From Antitrichia curtipendula (lineage: Eukaryota; Streptophyta; Bryopsida; Hypnales; Leucodontaceae), in the NCBI GenBank assembly GCA_951230915.1, contig OX579642.1, positions 9,300,001 through 9,364,000 of the forward strand: 64,000 nt of DNA. The letters run 5' to 3'. Shown here in pieces: positions 36,385 to 48,466 of this stretch. The notes beneath the pieces are model-generated. The model searched no databases, was not told where the DNA came from, and saw nothing but the letters and a program-made list of their open reading frames with translations. The position numbers and the translations under genes were made by a program. Within the stretch, counting starts at the first letter, position 1. Each line of letters starts with the position of its first letter.

Positions 36385-37110
36385 TCTAAAGTTCCATTGA
36401 TTGTCTCTTCAAGGAACAAAATGGATTTTGGACATGCTCTTACATTCTCAATATTTGTTGTGATTTTTTGAAATTTTTTGTGAGATAGAAATATATATTA
36501 GCTTTTTGGAAATATAATTTTTATTCCAATCAATACCTTAGAGCAAAAGTTATGGCATAATAAGCCCAAATTTTAGTTTGGCATGTAGAATAAATCTCCT
36601 ACAAAAACTTTAAATAAACAATTTCAATTTTGTTACAATTAGAGCATCTTTCTAAAAAAATAACTTGAAAGATTAATTTCTCACTTCAATTTCATAAAAT
36701 TTCAAAAGAAAATTTCACAAGGTCAAGATCTTTTGCTAGAACAATTTAACTATTGAGATTAGTGTGTTTCAATTCCACCTTAGCTCAAATGTTAACAATT
36801 TAGTTTTTATGCCATATTTAACTACTTCTAGAGTTTTGAAAGTCCAAAATTAATAATGGTCATCATGAGATCCCTTGATGGTCAGTGGAAGATCTCAAGG
36901 TCATTGGGAGATCCCACGACGGTCATTGGGAGATCTAAACAAACATTGGGAGATTTCACAATGTTATTATCCCATGATCTTCAAATGTTTAGTCCAGAAT
37001 TCATTGAATAGTCCAAAAGTAGTTAAATGTGGCATTTTTTCCTTTAATCTTGAACCTACTTCTACATAACAATTTTTTAATGTGTGAAAATTAAGTATTT
37101 CTTAAAAAAT
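36385..37110 (+). mobile_element. TTAA-type MITE, degraded copy
   Basis: Begins AAGTTCCATTGATTGTCTC and retains ATGGATTTTGG, TTGTTGTGATTTTTTGAAA and later family segments in order. It is broken near 36,850 by an inserted tandem of GGTCATTGGGAGATC-like units (36,855-36,960). Confidence 0.55.
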
Positions 37111-37719
37111 CCATTAAGAACCTAATATCATCTCATATACTGATCCTATATATTGATCTATCCATACATTTGGAGTTTGCTTATAAACTTGGCTAATTTT
37201 TTTAGCAAGTAGTGTAGAAATGTCATTGCTAAATTTATATAGCAACATATTTTTGGAATTGGAAACAGGACTAATTTACCATCCTTGCAATTCCATAATA
37301 ATACTCTATAATCTCTAAATTTGAAATTTGCATAAAGACTTCAAATGAAGAGTCAAACTATTGTCCCAATAGTCTCTTAAACTTGCCAAAAACTCTTGCA
37401 ATTATATCCACATAAATAACATCATGTAGTCATAAAGATGATGCCATATGTTAGAAAAGAAAATCTATGAAAACCAGAATTTGAAGAAGTAGCATGAATG
37501 AAGATAATTCCTTCAAAAAATTATATTACATGCCCACTTTAGATGCATGTTTTTGAAAAAATCATCCTATAGAAGGAAATTTTTTATAATTGTTATTTAT
37601 ATATCTTGCTTCCTCACTTGCTACAACTAATTTACAAGCAAGATCTTTGATATATTAGCACAAAAGTTGCCACAATTGATTGGTAGGTTCCTATAGATAA
37701 CATCAGGAAATTCAAGGCA

Positions 37720-38140
37720 TGTGAATATGGTGTCAAGATGGTGCATGGAGATGCTATTAAGTTAATTTGGTGCCAACCTCCATACCAAATTACCAACTCA
37801 GTGTGGATAAAATGACACTAAAATGATTGAAATACATCCTTTGGTGTCAGGATGGCATCTAAACAATCTGGCCCAACTTTTTTGATGAAACAAGGCTTAG
37901 ATGTAGTTACTATTGGAATATAGGAGCTTATGCAGCATTCTCTTTTACAACAAAAAGCGGAGAGGAAACGGAAAGCTTTGGCTAATCTGTCAATGCTAAA
38001 AGCAACATCATTAGGAAAGACAGTGCATGCCAATATGGTGCATTGAAATGCCATCAAGCTAATTTGGTGTCAACCTTCTAGCATGGAGGTTGGTACCAAA
38101 TTAGCTTGATAGCGTTTCAATGCACCATATTGGCATGCAT
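37720..38140. repeat. Foldback with about 50-bp arms
   Basis: 38,024-38,075 and 38,087-38,140 are nearly perfect inverse copies (TGCATGCCAATATGGTGC and GCACCATATTGGCATGCA at the outside), around an 11-bp loop. 37,723-37,800 carries a more diverged copy of the same arm. Probably a foldback MITE. The 79-codon minus frame across it is incidental. Confidence 0.8.
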
Positions 38141-38882
38141 TGAACTTTGTGATGATGTACATGGACTTCAAGAGGCTAACAATCAAATATCTAAAAATCT
38201 ATGTATTTTTTTTTTAAATAATTTTTTTTGTAGCCAGTGACAAAAAAATGTACAATTAAAGTACTAAAATGTACACTTAAATTTTGAAAAAATTGTACCT
38301 AGTATAGTCAACTTCTACCCTTATCACTCTTAGATTCCCAATTAGGCCGTAATCATATTCCTCAATAACTCTGCATCAACAAATCTACGCTAATTCACAT
38401 ACACAATTACTTCATTATAACTCAAAAATTGCACCTCTAAACTTCCATCCACCAAATTACACATACACACACCATCACTCACACCATTTGCTCAGGCTGC
38501 CATCTCCTTCCAATTAGACCAATACTGAGTGATTAAAAATACACACACAAATCTCCAACTAGGCTCATAGTCTGAACTAAATCAACCGAGGTAATATTTC
38601 ATTACTCCTCATTACATGTACACACGGAAAATCTCACTCATTTGTAACACATCTCATCTTCCCAAGCACACAACATTCATAAGCACAAACACTCTCTTCC
38701 AATGATTCATGACTCACAGTTTCTACACTTCGGGTACTACAATTTGCACCCATTCCACGCATGCATCAATACACATGGAACCCATTTTATATATAATCTT
38801 TTTATCACATTAACTAAATTGGTGATCAAATCACCATTACAAATTATTTAGTTCCACTCCATAACTAAAATACTTTGTCAAA

Positions 38883-39133
38883 AGTCATATTCGTTATATT
38901 GAGTCTTTTTGCAGTCTCATTTTTATCCTTTACTCAAGGATAAATTGCTTTATCTCTTTATTAGTATTTTTTTATAAATAGGTAACAACAATGACTTTTA
39001 GAATTTCATTATAGAACCACTATTCTAGCATTATTTATTTTTGGTTTCATTTACTATTTTTTAAATGAATTTTCCAGTAACTAGCATTCTGTCTCAAAAT
39101 CTACAAAAAGTCTCAATATAACAAACATGGCCT
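38883..39133. mobile_element. MITE family M2, intact copy 2
   Basis: Left GTCATATTCGTTATATTGAG, right GTCTCAATATAACAAACATGG: inverted ends of about 30 bp, total about 250 bp. Very similar to copies at 14,543 and 58,577. Serves as the unbroken reference for the nested insertion N1. Confidence 0.85.
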
Positions 39134-40239
39134 TAATTATTTTCAGTGTTCTTATTCCAACCAGCTACATAAATTTTCTTCCACATTTTGCAATTCTCTC
39201 TAATTAGGATACAATCATCAAAAAGGAAGAGACGACCCAACCACTTATAAACTGCTGAATTGGAACTATAAGGCCAAACTACCCGCCCAATTAATATTCT
39301 CATTTCACGGTTCACATTGCCTCAAATTCAAATTCCATTCCAACTAGGACAACCTACTCACCATCTTGGCAAAATTGCCACCTCCTTTGACTTTGCTTAC
39401 TTCAAAAGAATACAAAATAGCACTCCCAAATTGATAAAAGAACACCCAAAATTACCAAATTGTGATATAAAAAAACAAACAATTTGATAAAAGCCAACAA
39501 GACATATTCAAAAGAAACAACAAAATACCAAAAATAAATCTAAATATATGATTTATAAATTCCAAACAAGGGCAATGGTCTAATATGGGTACCCAAAAGG
39601 AATGCCTTATTAAAACATTGTTATTTTAAAACTCATTTAATGTGTCCTAGAAATTATATTTTTTCACTTTACATTAATTTAATGACAAATTCATGAAAAA
39701 ATTATAATACTCCATTCAAAATACTATTGAGTAACAAAATTTGAACAATTTTGGTATTCTTTTTTATTCCTTTGTTCCTCAAATGGAATGTTGTCCTAAG
39801 TCCACATTTGAGATTAAAAGAACAATCCAGAATACTAATTTATAGCAAAGTAGTTCATAAATATGAAATCTATCTAAAGCAATGTTTGAGTTATATCTCT
39901 ATTTATTTTAACTCTTAATTTGATGAACTAATATATTTCCTTATTTATGAAAATCTTGAAAGATCACATATTTTTACAGAATTTAAAAAGACAATGATTT
40001 CACAACATCTTTGTCCTAAAACCAAATGATATACATAAATACAAATGAGGTGTTGAATATGATAAATTTAAAAAATTCAATTTTTGAATTTGACCTATAT
40101 AATACATAATTATTGTCTATTAATATAATATTTAGAATATCATGTAATTTTCTAATATTTTTTTGATTTTCGGAAGGACATTTTCCTAAAGTCGGAAGAA
40201 TACGGGAAGGAATACCCTAATCAGTCCATTGCCCACAAG

Positions 40240-40715
40240 TCAACTATGATAGGAATAAACATGGACGAAATAGAAAAGGGCATAAAAGCAACATTTGGCG
40301 CCCAATTGACACTGAATTGTCATTATACTTGTTGCAATTGTTTTCACATGCGCGATGTATTACAATGCACCATAAAAGTATAGGAAATTGGATGTAGAAA
40401 ATGAACATCTCAATCATTACGTTGTAGAAATAAACTTGAGTGGGATAGAAAAGGGCATGAAAGCAATGATTGGCACCCATTTGCCACTATACTGATTGCA
40501 ATCTTTGTCATACGTTTGGCTTACGTACTATGATGTGTGATGCAAAGGTATAAGGATTTGGATCTAATAGAATGAACATCGGCATCATTACATCATAGGA
40601 ATTAAAAAATCAACATGGATGAGATAGAAAAGGGCATATAGAAAAGGGCATAAAAGTAACATTTGGTGCCTAATTGCCACTACACCCATTGCAATCTTTT
40701 TCTTTTTTGATTTGG
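40240..40715. repeat. Degenerate tandem repeat R1, fourth copy
   Basis: Same segments as at 380-1,010, including a short internal duplication of AAAAGGGCATA at 40,625-40,650. Confidence 0.6.
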
Positions 40716-43367
40716 ATCATATCATTTCCAATGTTGTCTATATTTGATCTCATAGCTACGTGATGCCTATGTGTAGGTAAACCATGTAGTCTATGCATAA
40801 ACTACCTAGTCTGAAGTTTAATTTACATGTAATTGACTTACATTAAAATGAATGAATTACATGTTGAATATCAAAATTTTAAAATATAAATTCTTAAAAG
40901 CTTCACTTAAACAAATGATATGGAATTACAAAGTCTATACTTAATTATCCACACTTGTATTTGCACTTGAAATACTAAAATAAAAAATCAACATCATTTA
41001 CTTCCACTTTTATGATTTTTTAGGACTTTAATACCTATAGATTTTTTTTAACACTTTTAGAGATTATGAAGTTGCTCAAACCTAATTTTTTTGAATGAAA
41101 GGTGGTGAAAATTTCTCCTTGTGATATTTTTTGACTTTCCTACATAAGAAAATGACAAATCCACATATCATCAAGTAGTATATTTTGGCAATTTTTTGTT
41201 CTTTCTTTTGATCTAAATCTAAGCCATAAGATTTAGGTAATTTGACTTGATTAGTCTCTTCTACCTCATTGGTTGTCATTTTAAACATGTTTGGCACATC
41301 ACAGATTGTACCATGCTAGGTGTAGTGATTGGTGGCTCTTAGTTTGTATGAGTAGTCCTAAAAAATCTATAGGTAGTAAAGTTTTGAAATCTATCAATTT
41401 GGATAGCTTGAAGTCCAAGACAAGTTTATTTGACTTGACCAATTTTTTTCCTTGGAATCCAAGGCATACATTTTTAGGGCTTGAAGTAAAAGTTCTTTAG
41501 AGTTCAAAATACGTTTTTTTGGTATTCAAGGCATAGGCTATACCTAACTATGGTTGGAACATGCCATAGAGGTAATATAAATTATAGGTTGTTATAGTGC
41601 CTATTAATACTACTCTTGAGCTTGGTAGCTAACCTTGCATATTTTTTCTTCTACTGAATGAATAAAAACATAATATCCTTACAAAAATTCTAATATTTAT
41701 ATATTTTATATTATTACAAAATTAGCTATATTTGTATTAAAGATTTGCAACTCCAAAAGAAAAAATCTCTTTAATATGACACTCATTAATATGAAATATT
41801 TTTTAAAGCTCTTATAGGAGAGTTATTTGAATTTCAAGAAGATTTAAATGTATGCTCTCATCATAATCTAAATTACTTCATATGATTTACTAATATACTC
41901 TCTAATAGACTAATACAAAGTTTTCACTCTTGGATTACCTAATTTTTTTTAATTAAAGTACCAATTTTTTTTAAATAGGTTATTATTTGATAGAAATTCT
42001 AAATACTAGACCTTGTATTTTTTTTTAAACTAAATTTTTTAGTATTTAAAAAATTCATACTCCATCAAGCTAATCAAGGCATATATTTGAATTCAATGAA
42101 TCAAATAATAAAAAAACAAACCATTATTTAGATAGAATATCTAAGATTCAAACTTAAAGCAAAATTTAAAAAGCTTGAAAAGTATTGTGAATCAACAAAG
42201 GTTGCAAACAAAGCAAGTATTGTGACCTGATTATGAAATAAATAAATAAATTGACATTAACTAATTCACCCTCATTATGCTATTGACAATTGACAATTCT
42301 TGCTATTTTGTAAGGCCTAATTATATCAAATGAATGGAAAATAGAAGACTTTTGAGTTTTGAATGTTTTACTTTTGAATTATGAATAGATTGAAAGATAT
42401 GTGGTTTTGACTTGGAGTGTGAAAGTAGAATTTTTATTATGTGCATATAAGTGAAATAATAATTTAAGGTCTAACTTTGAAGTGACTAAGTGGTCACATT
42501 ACAAATATAGGAGCCTATACTTTTTGGATGCAAATCCATCAAAAATCATAGCCAATTAGCCATCATTGCAACTTCAATTTTTTAAGGATTTTTGACCATT
42601 TTGTGAAATGTTTTAGATTTGAGGCTAATGAAAAATTTCAAATGAATGAAACTACAATTATAAAGCCTGAAAATTTTAATTATTCATTTATGACTTAATT
42701 ATAGCATTTATAGACTTTAAAGGTGACGCACTTGATATTTTTTTTGGCATTTATTCATGAATAAAAGAAGGATTTAAAATTTTTACCTCCTTCTAAAAAT
42801 ATAGGGTATATCATAATGGTAACACAAATATGATGGATTGATGGTAGGATGGTACAACACTGCAGTGGTACCTCCATAGCTCCAAAGTGTAAATAATTTA
42901 GCAAACACATTGCAAATATAGACATAGAGTGATAGTCTGATAGATGCCCCCAAATAAAAATAATAAAATAAAATAAAATAATAGTTTGAAAAGCAAATGA
43001 AAGACGAGGTGTACTACATAGACTATTTCTTTGATTTATTCTATTAATGCATGTGATATTAATTTATCAAAGTCATCCTATTTGAAATTAGTGTGCACAA
43101 TCTACTATAACACTTATTCCCAACAAAAAAATGAGATTTTGAAATGACACTAGCAACCTTTGAAGTGAGTAAGTAACACACCAATGGGTCAATTTGTTCT
43201 ATGGTAATTAAAGAGAAGGAAAAGTTTCTCTTAGACAACTTTTTTACAGCAATAGTGTTTTCTAAAGCTACGTACAATCCTAATGAGATTCTAGCTTGAC
43301 TCCGTCATGAAAAAGTCCCTTTCAGTCAGAAGACAAATCCACATCGTCTTCAAGTCGTGAGTCGTGA

Positions 43368-43396
43368 CGAACTTTACTGTCGATCGATGGATGAAA
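43368..43396 (+). promoter_or_regulatory. Conserved upstream block, gene F
   Basis: CGAACTTTACTGTCGATCG, then ATGGATGAAAGC. Corresponds to the block ahead of the other five PAH genes. The TATA position about 65 bp further on is weak (CTGTAAGAGCACAG against GTATAAGAGCAC in G). Confidence 0.55.
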
Positions 43397-43469
43397 GCTT
43401 CGAGACTTCCACCACAGTTCCTTGTTGCGTTCATGTAAGACTGTAAGAGCACAGAGCACTCTTCTTGCG

Positions 43470-43974
43470 CTCTCGATCATCTTCAATTCCTTGTGGGAGT
43501 GAGCTAGCTTCTGAGGAATTCTATTTTGCGAGGTAAGTTGCTTAATCGATGGAGCTCCTGTTGCCGCTAACTTGGTTCAATTTGCCGCTTAGATCGATCA
43601 ATGGGTTCTAGAGTAGGGAAACGAACATTGGTTCTCTGTATATGTAGTTCGATCTCGCTCATGAACCAATGCTTTATTCAATTTGTATGTTTCGATTGAT
43701 GTAGGCTTTGCTTTGCCTGTGCACACGCTCTCAAATAATGTGCCTTGTTTGAGTTTAATAGTAGCAGACGCCTCTTTGTACGTTGCCAATCTTTGTAGCT
43801 ATGTCTAGCATACGGTTTGCATTCCAGTTCCTTGCTTCGATTCTTGGTTAGGGTTCATACTGCTGGACTGGTTGCCGCAAACAAGGGGCAGCCATAATGA
43901 AGATATCGGACTGATTTAATTTAACCTACCCTGTCATCTGTTTTCGTGATACACAGAAAGACAAACTTCGAACG
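43470..43974 (+). other. Leader exon and 5' leader intron of gene F
   Basis: The non-coding first exon ends at 43,532 with a consensus donor (GCGAG/GTAAGTTG). The intron runs to 43,956 (424 bp) and ends CGTGATACACAG; the coding exon starts AAAGACAAAC, 18 bp before the ATG. Donor and acceptor align with those of G (GTAAGTTGC, TGTACAG/AAAGGCAAAC). The exact transcription start is not visible. Confidence 0.75.
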
Positions 43975-44370
43975 ATGGGGTTAGCAACTAAGCAGACGAC
44001 GACGAAGGAGGTAACTGCACCGCCCAGACTTACCGATGGCAGCAACAGCTCCATCAATATTAAGAACCTCGTGCCCTGGGGTGTGCCAAGGCCCGCACCC
44101 GCATCGCCAAAACCCACATACCCGCCCATTTTGGTGCCCACTATGAAGTTGTTGGCCGATGTGGAGGCTGCCGGCAAATATTGCCCGCTGTTGATGAAGT
44201 TCTTAACCAATGTGAAGGCTGCAGGGAAATACCGCCCGACGCTGTTGCTGCTGCAGGACTTCACAGAGCATGGGCTTCACTCCGGCCTGATCAGCAGCGC
44301 AGAAAAATTGTTCGAAGATCACCCGAACTTGTTGGTGGCCTTCATCTCGCTTCTTCCAGGAGACTTCTAG
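43975..44370 (+). CDS. Single PAH-domain protein F (SIN3-like)
   Basis: Encodes 131 residues from MGLATKQTTTK. The N-terminal part is Pro-rich (NLVPWGVPRPAPASPKP). A PAH-like region at about 59-128 ends AEKLFEDHPNLLVAFISLLP, a close fit to the SIN3 PAH signature. Residues 58-74 and 75-91 are a tandem duplication of the first helix (ADVEAAGKY and TNVKAAGKY), absent from G. The frame stops at a TAG where G has CAG; downstream codons still align with the C-terminus of G, ending QVKE then TAA at 44,398. So F has lost ten residues by one nonsense change. The ATG is chosen because it follows the conserved acceptor and matches G. Intact splice sites suggest it may be expressed. Confidence 0.8.
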   Translation: MGLATKQTTTKEVTAPPRLTDGSNSSINIKNLVPWGVPRPAPASPKPTYPPILVPTMKLLADVEAAGKYCPLLMKFLTNVKAAGKYRPTLLLLQDFTEHGLHSGLISSAEKLFEDHPNLLVAFISLLPGDF

Positions 44371-44622
44371 AGTATCGTGTCGGCCCAAGTGAAGGAGTAA
44401 TCCATCGTAGCTACTCTCATGACGAAGCCATGTCTATTGACAAGTTGTTCCGTCGTTTTACTCTTTACTAGTCACCTAGCTAGCTTGCAGGCATGTCCAA
44501 TTTTGTCAGTGTCTAGGTGACCGCACAAGTCTCTAACTTTGTTGTTGTCGTCGGAGAAGTTCTCCAGATTAAGCACAACCCAATTCAATGCAATGCTTTC
44601 ATTCTCTTCCTATTGTGATCTT

Positions 44623-44741
44623 AACGTCAATTTCGTTAAAATGGCATATGAAATCCGCCACTTTGTCTGAACATCTAGGACTGGTATACATGTAAACCCG
44701 CCAAAGTTCCGGAATGCCGCCATTTTAATGAAATTCACGTT
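44623..44741. mobile_element. MITE family M3, copy 1, 119 bp
   Basis: Ends AACGTCAATTTCGTTAAAAT and, inverted, AACGTGAATTTCATTAAAAT. The same 119-bp element lies in reverse orientation at 51,770-51,888 with about five differences. Located in the 3' flank of gene F. No clear target duplication. Confidence 0.85.
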
Positions 44742-45073
44742 TCTTCCTTGTGATTGCAGGAATGATCAATGTACATGATTTATGTGTAATTTTCCATAGA
44801 ATTAATTCTGGAACGTGCTTTAATTTGCAAGTTCCTAGTTGGATGTTAAGAATTCATTCAACTGGTCTGATTTATTACGTGTGAATACAATTGAGTCTGT
44901 GGGGCCGAATTTAAATTGTAAACATAATTATCGACTATGCATACTGGTTAAATATTGCTTAATGCCTGGTGAGAGTCTCGGTACATTTTGGGACCAAAAC
45001 ATCAGCTTACCGTAGGTGCACAAACGTTTGGGCTGCCGACTGGTTATGCATGCGCTAAGGGTTTCCGTTTCGG

Positions 45074-46330
45074 TCACAAATTGTACCCAGTGGGTAAGGT
45101 AATTAGAGAGATCGTCGGGTCTCCGTCAGAACAATAAGCACCTTCCTCAAGTGAAAGCGGCCAAACATCGAGTGTTACAACATATCTAAGCAATGCAGGT
45201 AATACTGCCTGACGACGACAAAGGGATCCTGAATGAGCCGGGTGTGGGTACAAGTGATTAGATCTATTACAAGTGTGAATTTCAATCTTGATTACAAGTA
45301 TGGGGTACTGACAGCCAGCAGAATCTGTTCCCCCAAAAAATCCCCCCAAATTATACTACAACTCATTCAGGCCCGAAAACTTCATGTCCGCAGAAATCCG
45401 TTCGACCTGCACATCAGTTCAAACTAAACTGAAGTAACAGACATCGATTTTCACAAAACAAGAAGGCGGTCTTCCTTCTGCACACCTGTTGAGGGAACAA
45501 CAATAGGGTAACACAAGACCAGACAGAGGATTTCCTTCATTGAATTGAATCCGAGCTCAGGCTCGGCCCCCTCAGCAACTGTTCTCTTGATCTAAGGAGA
45601 AGGGTCTGTAAAGCGACCATTCACCAGCTGACTATAGCACCCTCAAAATAAGCTGATGGAAGCAGCATCAGCCCAAGTTGCTTCATGTTTTTGGACCATT
45701 GGGGAACTAATAATGATTTTTCAATAGTCTGCCGTAGGCCACTATTTTAGTTCACAGGTGGGGGGCAACAAACACTCATCCTGGTCCTTGATGAAGCTTG
45801 GGTGACTCAAAAGTAATATTGACAGAGGCATCAAAAAGTGCACCACATAATATTATTTTCAAAATGAGTGCAGTTCTTCACATTCTTAAATCAAAGCAAA
45901 AGTTTTCATTGGCCAACCAAATTGTTTGTACGTCTGCCATGGATTTAATACGAAGAGGGAGTTTGCTTGCCAAACATTATCCACCTTACTTCCACCCGAT
46001 GCTCTTGAAAAACCTTCCATTTAGGTGCTCATCATGCCTTCAATTACACAATGGAATATTGGAACACCCTACAGTAACTATTTCAGGGAAATTCATAGAA
46101 GCTGTTTTACGATCCTCGAACTTAGCACGAACATTCACAGGAGCAGCACTATCAATTAAGTTCAACTTCCAAAAGTGGTAATAGAAATACCTGGTGACAC
46201 TGAAACCAAGGAATTGTGTTCAATATTAAGGGAAACTATCTCAAATCGATCGATTCAGCAATTAAACTGACCTGATTTGCAAACTTTGTTTCAGCGAGTT
46301 AGTGACTGAGTTGGGGCGATTCGTATTCCT
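45074..46330 (-). pseudogene. Unidentified gene-like segment
   Basis: Richer in GC than its surroundings and without simple repeats. Minus-strand stretches look protein-like: SAAPVNVRAKFEDRKTASMN then FPEIVTVG (about 46,150-46,060), AEGAEPELGFNSMKEILCL (about 45,570-45,510) and DVWPLSLEEGAYCSDGDPTI (about 45,165-45,105). A plausible donor (AAATCAG/GTCAGT) and acceptor (TTGGTTTCAG) lie at 46,273 and 46,200. Several stops fall between the pieces. I do not recognise the family; it may be a decayed single gene of five or more exons. Confidence 0.35.
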
Positions 46331-46525
46331 TCGATTTGTCGCTCAAGTTTCCAATTGGATGTTTGACCTGTAAATAGCAAAAAGCTACAAAAATTTAACC
46401 TAATAAAATGTCAATTTTGTTAAGTTGGGCACAATTTCATTAACTATCAAAGGACGGAGCATGTGAGAATGTAATCAACCTCAACATCCCTTGCTTTGTT
46501 TGCTCTAATTTGTCATTAATTATGA

Positions 46526-46600
46526 GGGTGATTGCAAGAAATACCTATTTATTTGATTGCAAGAAATACCTATACCTATTTTTCTATAATATTTTAAAAC
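46526..46600 (+). mobile_element. Left end of an N1-type transposon
   Basis: GGGTGATTGCAAGAAATACC matches the inverted right end of the element at 14,778-15,472, with GATTGCAAGAAATACCTAT repeated once. No matching right end found, so it is truncated or too diverged. Confidence 0.55.
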
Positions 46601-46609
46601 TCAAAAAAT

Positions 46610-48200
46610 ATATATACCTTTTTATTGTATACACCTTTAAGAAGATTATGCATTAGGAAGATAAAGCATAGAAAATTTATCTAAATAGAAGAAATAAAAA
46701 AGTGCTAAATCTAAAAAAAATAGATATTTTGATGTTTCAATTTGTACATTGAAAATGAATTTTTTTATTAAAAAATTAAAAAATTGGCCATTTGTTGCAA
46801 CTCTATAGAGATGTTCATTCACCAAAAGAACCACCAAATTAATATTTAGATGTTTTAAAATGAAAGTAGAGAGAAGCTCACATTGTGGACTTCTAACAAC
46901 ATACAATCTTAAAATTCTTTTGAAGAGTAGTTGTTAATCTACTAGGGGACAATATTTCCAAATTTCATCTCTAAATTTATTTTTTTGAGCTAAAAATTGT
47001 ACTAAAAGCTCTCAAATTGATAAATGGGATTTTGGTCTTGAATTAGGTCAATGTTAATCTTTTTCCAATTTTATACATGATCTAATTGCTTTACTTTATA
47101 TGCTATTCTGTCAATTCTTTTAAATCTCCCAAGATTCATAGTGGATATATGTTGTACAAGAAGGTATGCATTCTGGTGATGTGGAGGAGATTTTCTCCAA
47201 ATACTACCCTAAGAGTTCCCTTTAGATGCTGCCATTCTCCAAGTATAAATAGCTTCCCATTCTCTAACATGTTCAATACAATTAGCAATTTCAAATTCAA
47301 AATGGTATTAATAAATCTTGTTAAAATTTAAAAAAAATAGATAATGAATAGCTAAAAAACAAGATTTTATTTGGATGATACATACACAAGTTAAACCAAT
47401 TAGTAAAAGAGTTTGAAATAAATTTAATTTGAATCATGCAAGACTCCTTCACACAAATTTGGATGAACATTCTAGGATGAACTTGTTATGAACATTTGGA
47501 TGGAATTTATACAAATTTTGAATGAAAAAAAAGAAAATGAATGAAGGTTGGATGAATGTAGGTGCATTTGGATGGAAGTTTGATGAACGTTGGATGAGTG
47601 AAACACAGAGTGAAAATATATGAAAATAATGTAGGCCACATTATATTGACTTAGTTTCAAATACCTTGAACTACTATTATTAGCGGGCCATGAAAATTCA
47701 GATAATCCTCCAATTAGTACTTACAATTTAGTGATATTAGTGCAGGATGCACCCCAGAGTGTATTAAATGAATTAACTTGTGAAGTTGCAGAGAAAGGAA
47801 CCGCAAGCATAACTGTTTTGTAGGGGTCGGAACACCCGATGTAGCATCAAATGACCCCAATTTCAAGAGCAATTTCAAGAGCACGCAGCAAAGCTATTGC
47901 ACACAGCATTGTACCGTCGGTGCATTTAATTTAGTTAAACCATCTGAAATGCACTTGCCACATTCCTCATTCATTTGCAGGATTCTTTTTACACAATAAT
48001 CCATAGATGGAAAATCTTCAGTTCCTCACCAATGAAATCCAGTTCAGGATCGAGTTCACTATAAATTAAGTGACGTACAAGCATTGAAGGTCGGTTGATA
48101 TGCTCACAAATTCACAAATCCCGAACAGGAACATATATTCACAGCAAATAGATCATTCTACACATAGTTGCAAGTAAGGTAACTTTCCGAATGCCAGCAT
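46610..48200. other. AT-rich spacer, no gene seen
   Basis: 47,480-47,600 holds a degenerate GGATGAATG/TGGATGGAA-type short repeat. Short frames here are AT-driven and contain no recognisable domain. Confidence 0.6.
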
Positions 48201-48466
48201 CCAACAACGAAGCTTTAATAAAGCGTAGAATATATACTTTCATTTCCAGTTCCTTCAATATCGCGCAACGAATGGAAACCCGGGGAGAGCAGATGAACAG
48301 TCAGAAAACGATCAACGAACTACAGCAATTAAGAAACGAGTGCATGTAGTATAATTATCAATAGCAACTTGATCATTGATTTCTAGCAACAAGACTTGCA
48401 AGGAAGGTATTGTCCAAATGCGAGCATCTAATCGCATAAAGAAGCTTTAATATAGCATAAAAACCT

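Larger units (their letters stand above)
29031..37620. repeat. Segmental duplication, unit 3 (left part)
   Basis: Starts with the same edge as units 1 and 2, then follows R1 (29,455-29,960), R2 (30,300-31,490) and later segments such as 37,270-37,620, which matches 6,856-7,210. An extra R2 copy at 34,210-35,830 is inserted. The expected KDM3 and bHLH remnants do not follow; instead there is unrelated repeat DNA before gene F. Confidence 0.7.
38150..43320. other. Repeat-rich spacer, no gene seen
   Basis: Contains M2 copy 2, an R1 block (about 40,240-40,715), part of R2 (41,040-41,230) and an AAAAT microsatellite near 42,957-42,981. No protein domain recognisable on either strand. Confidence 0.6.
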
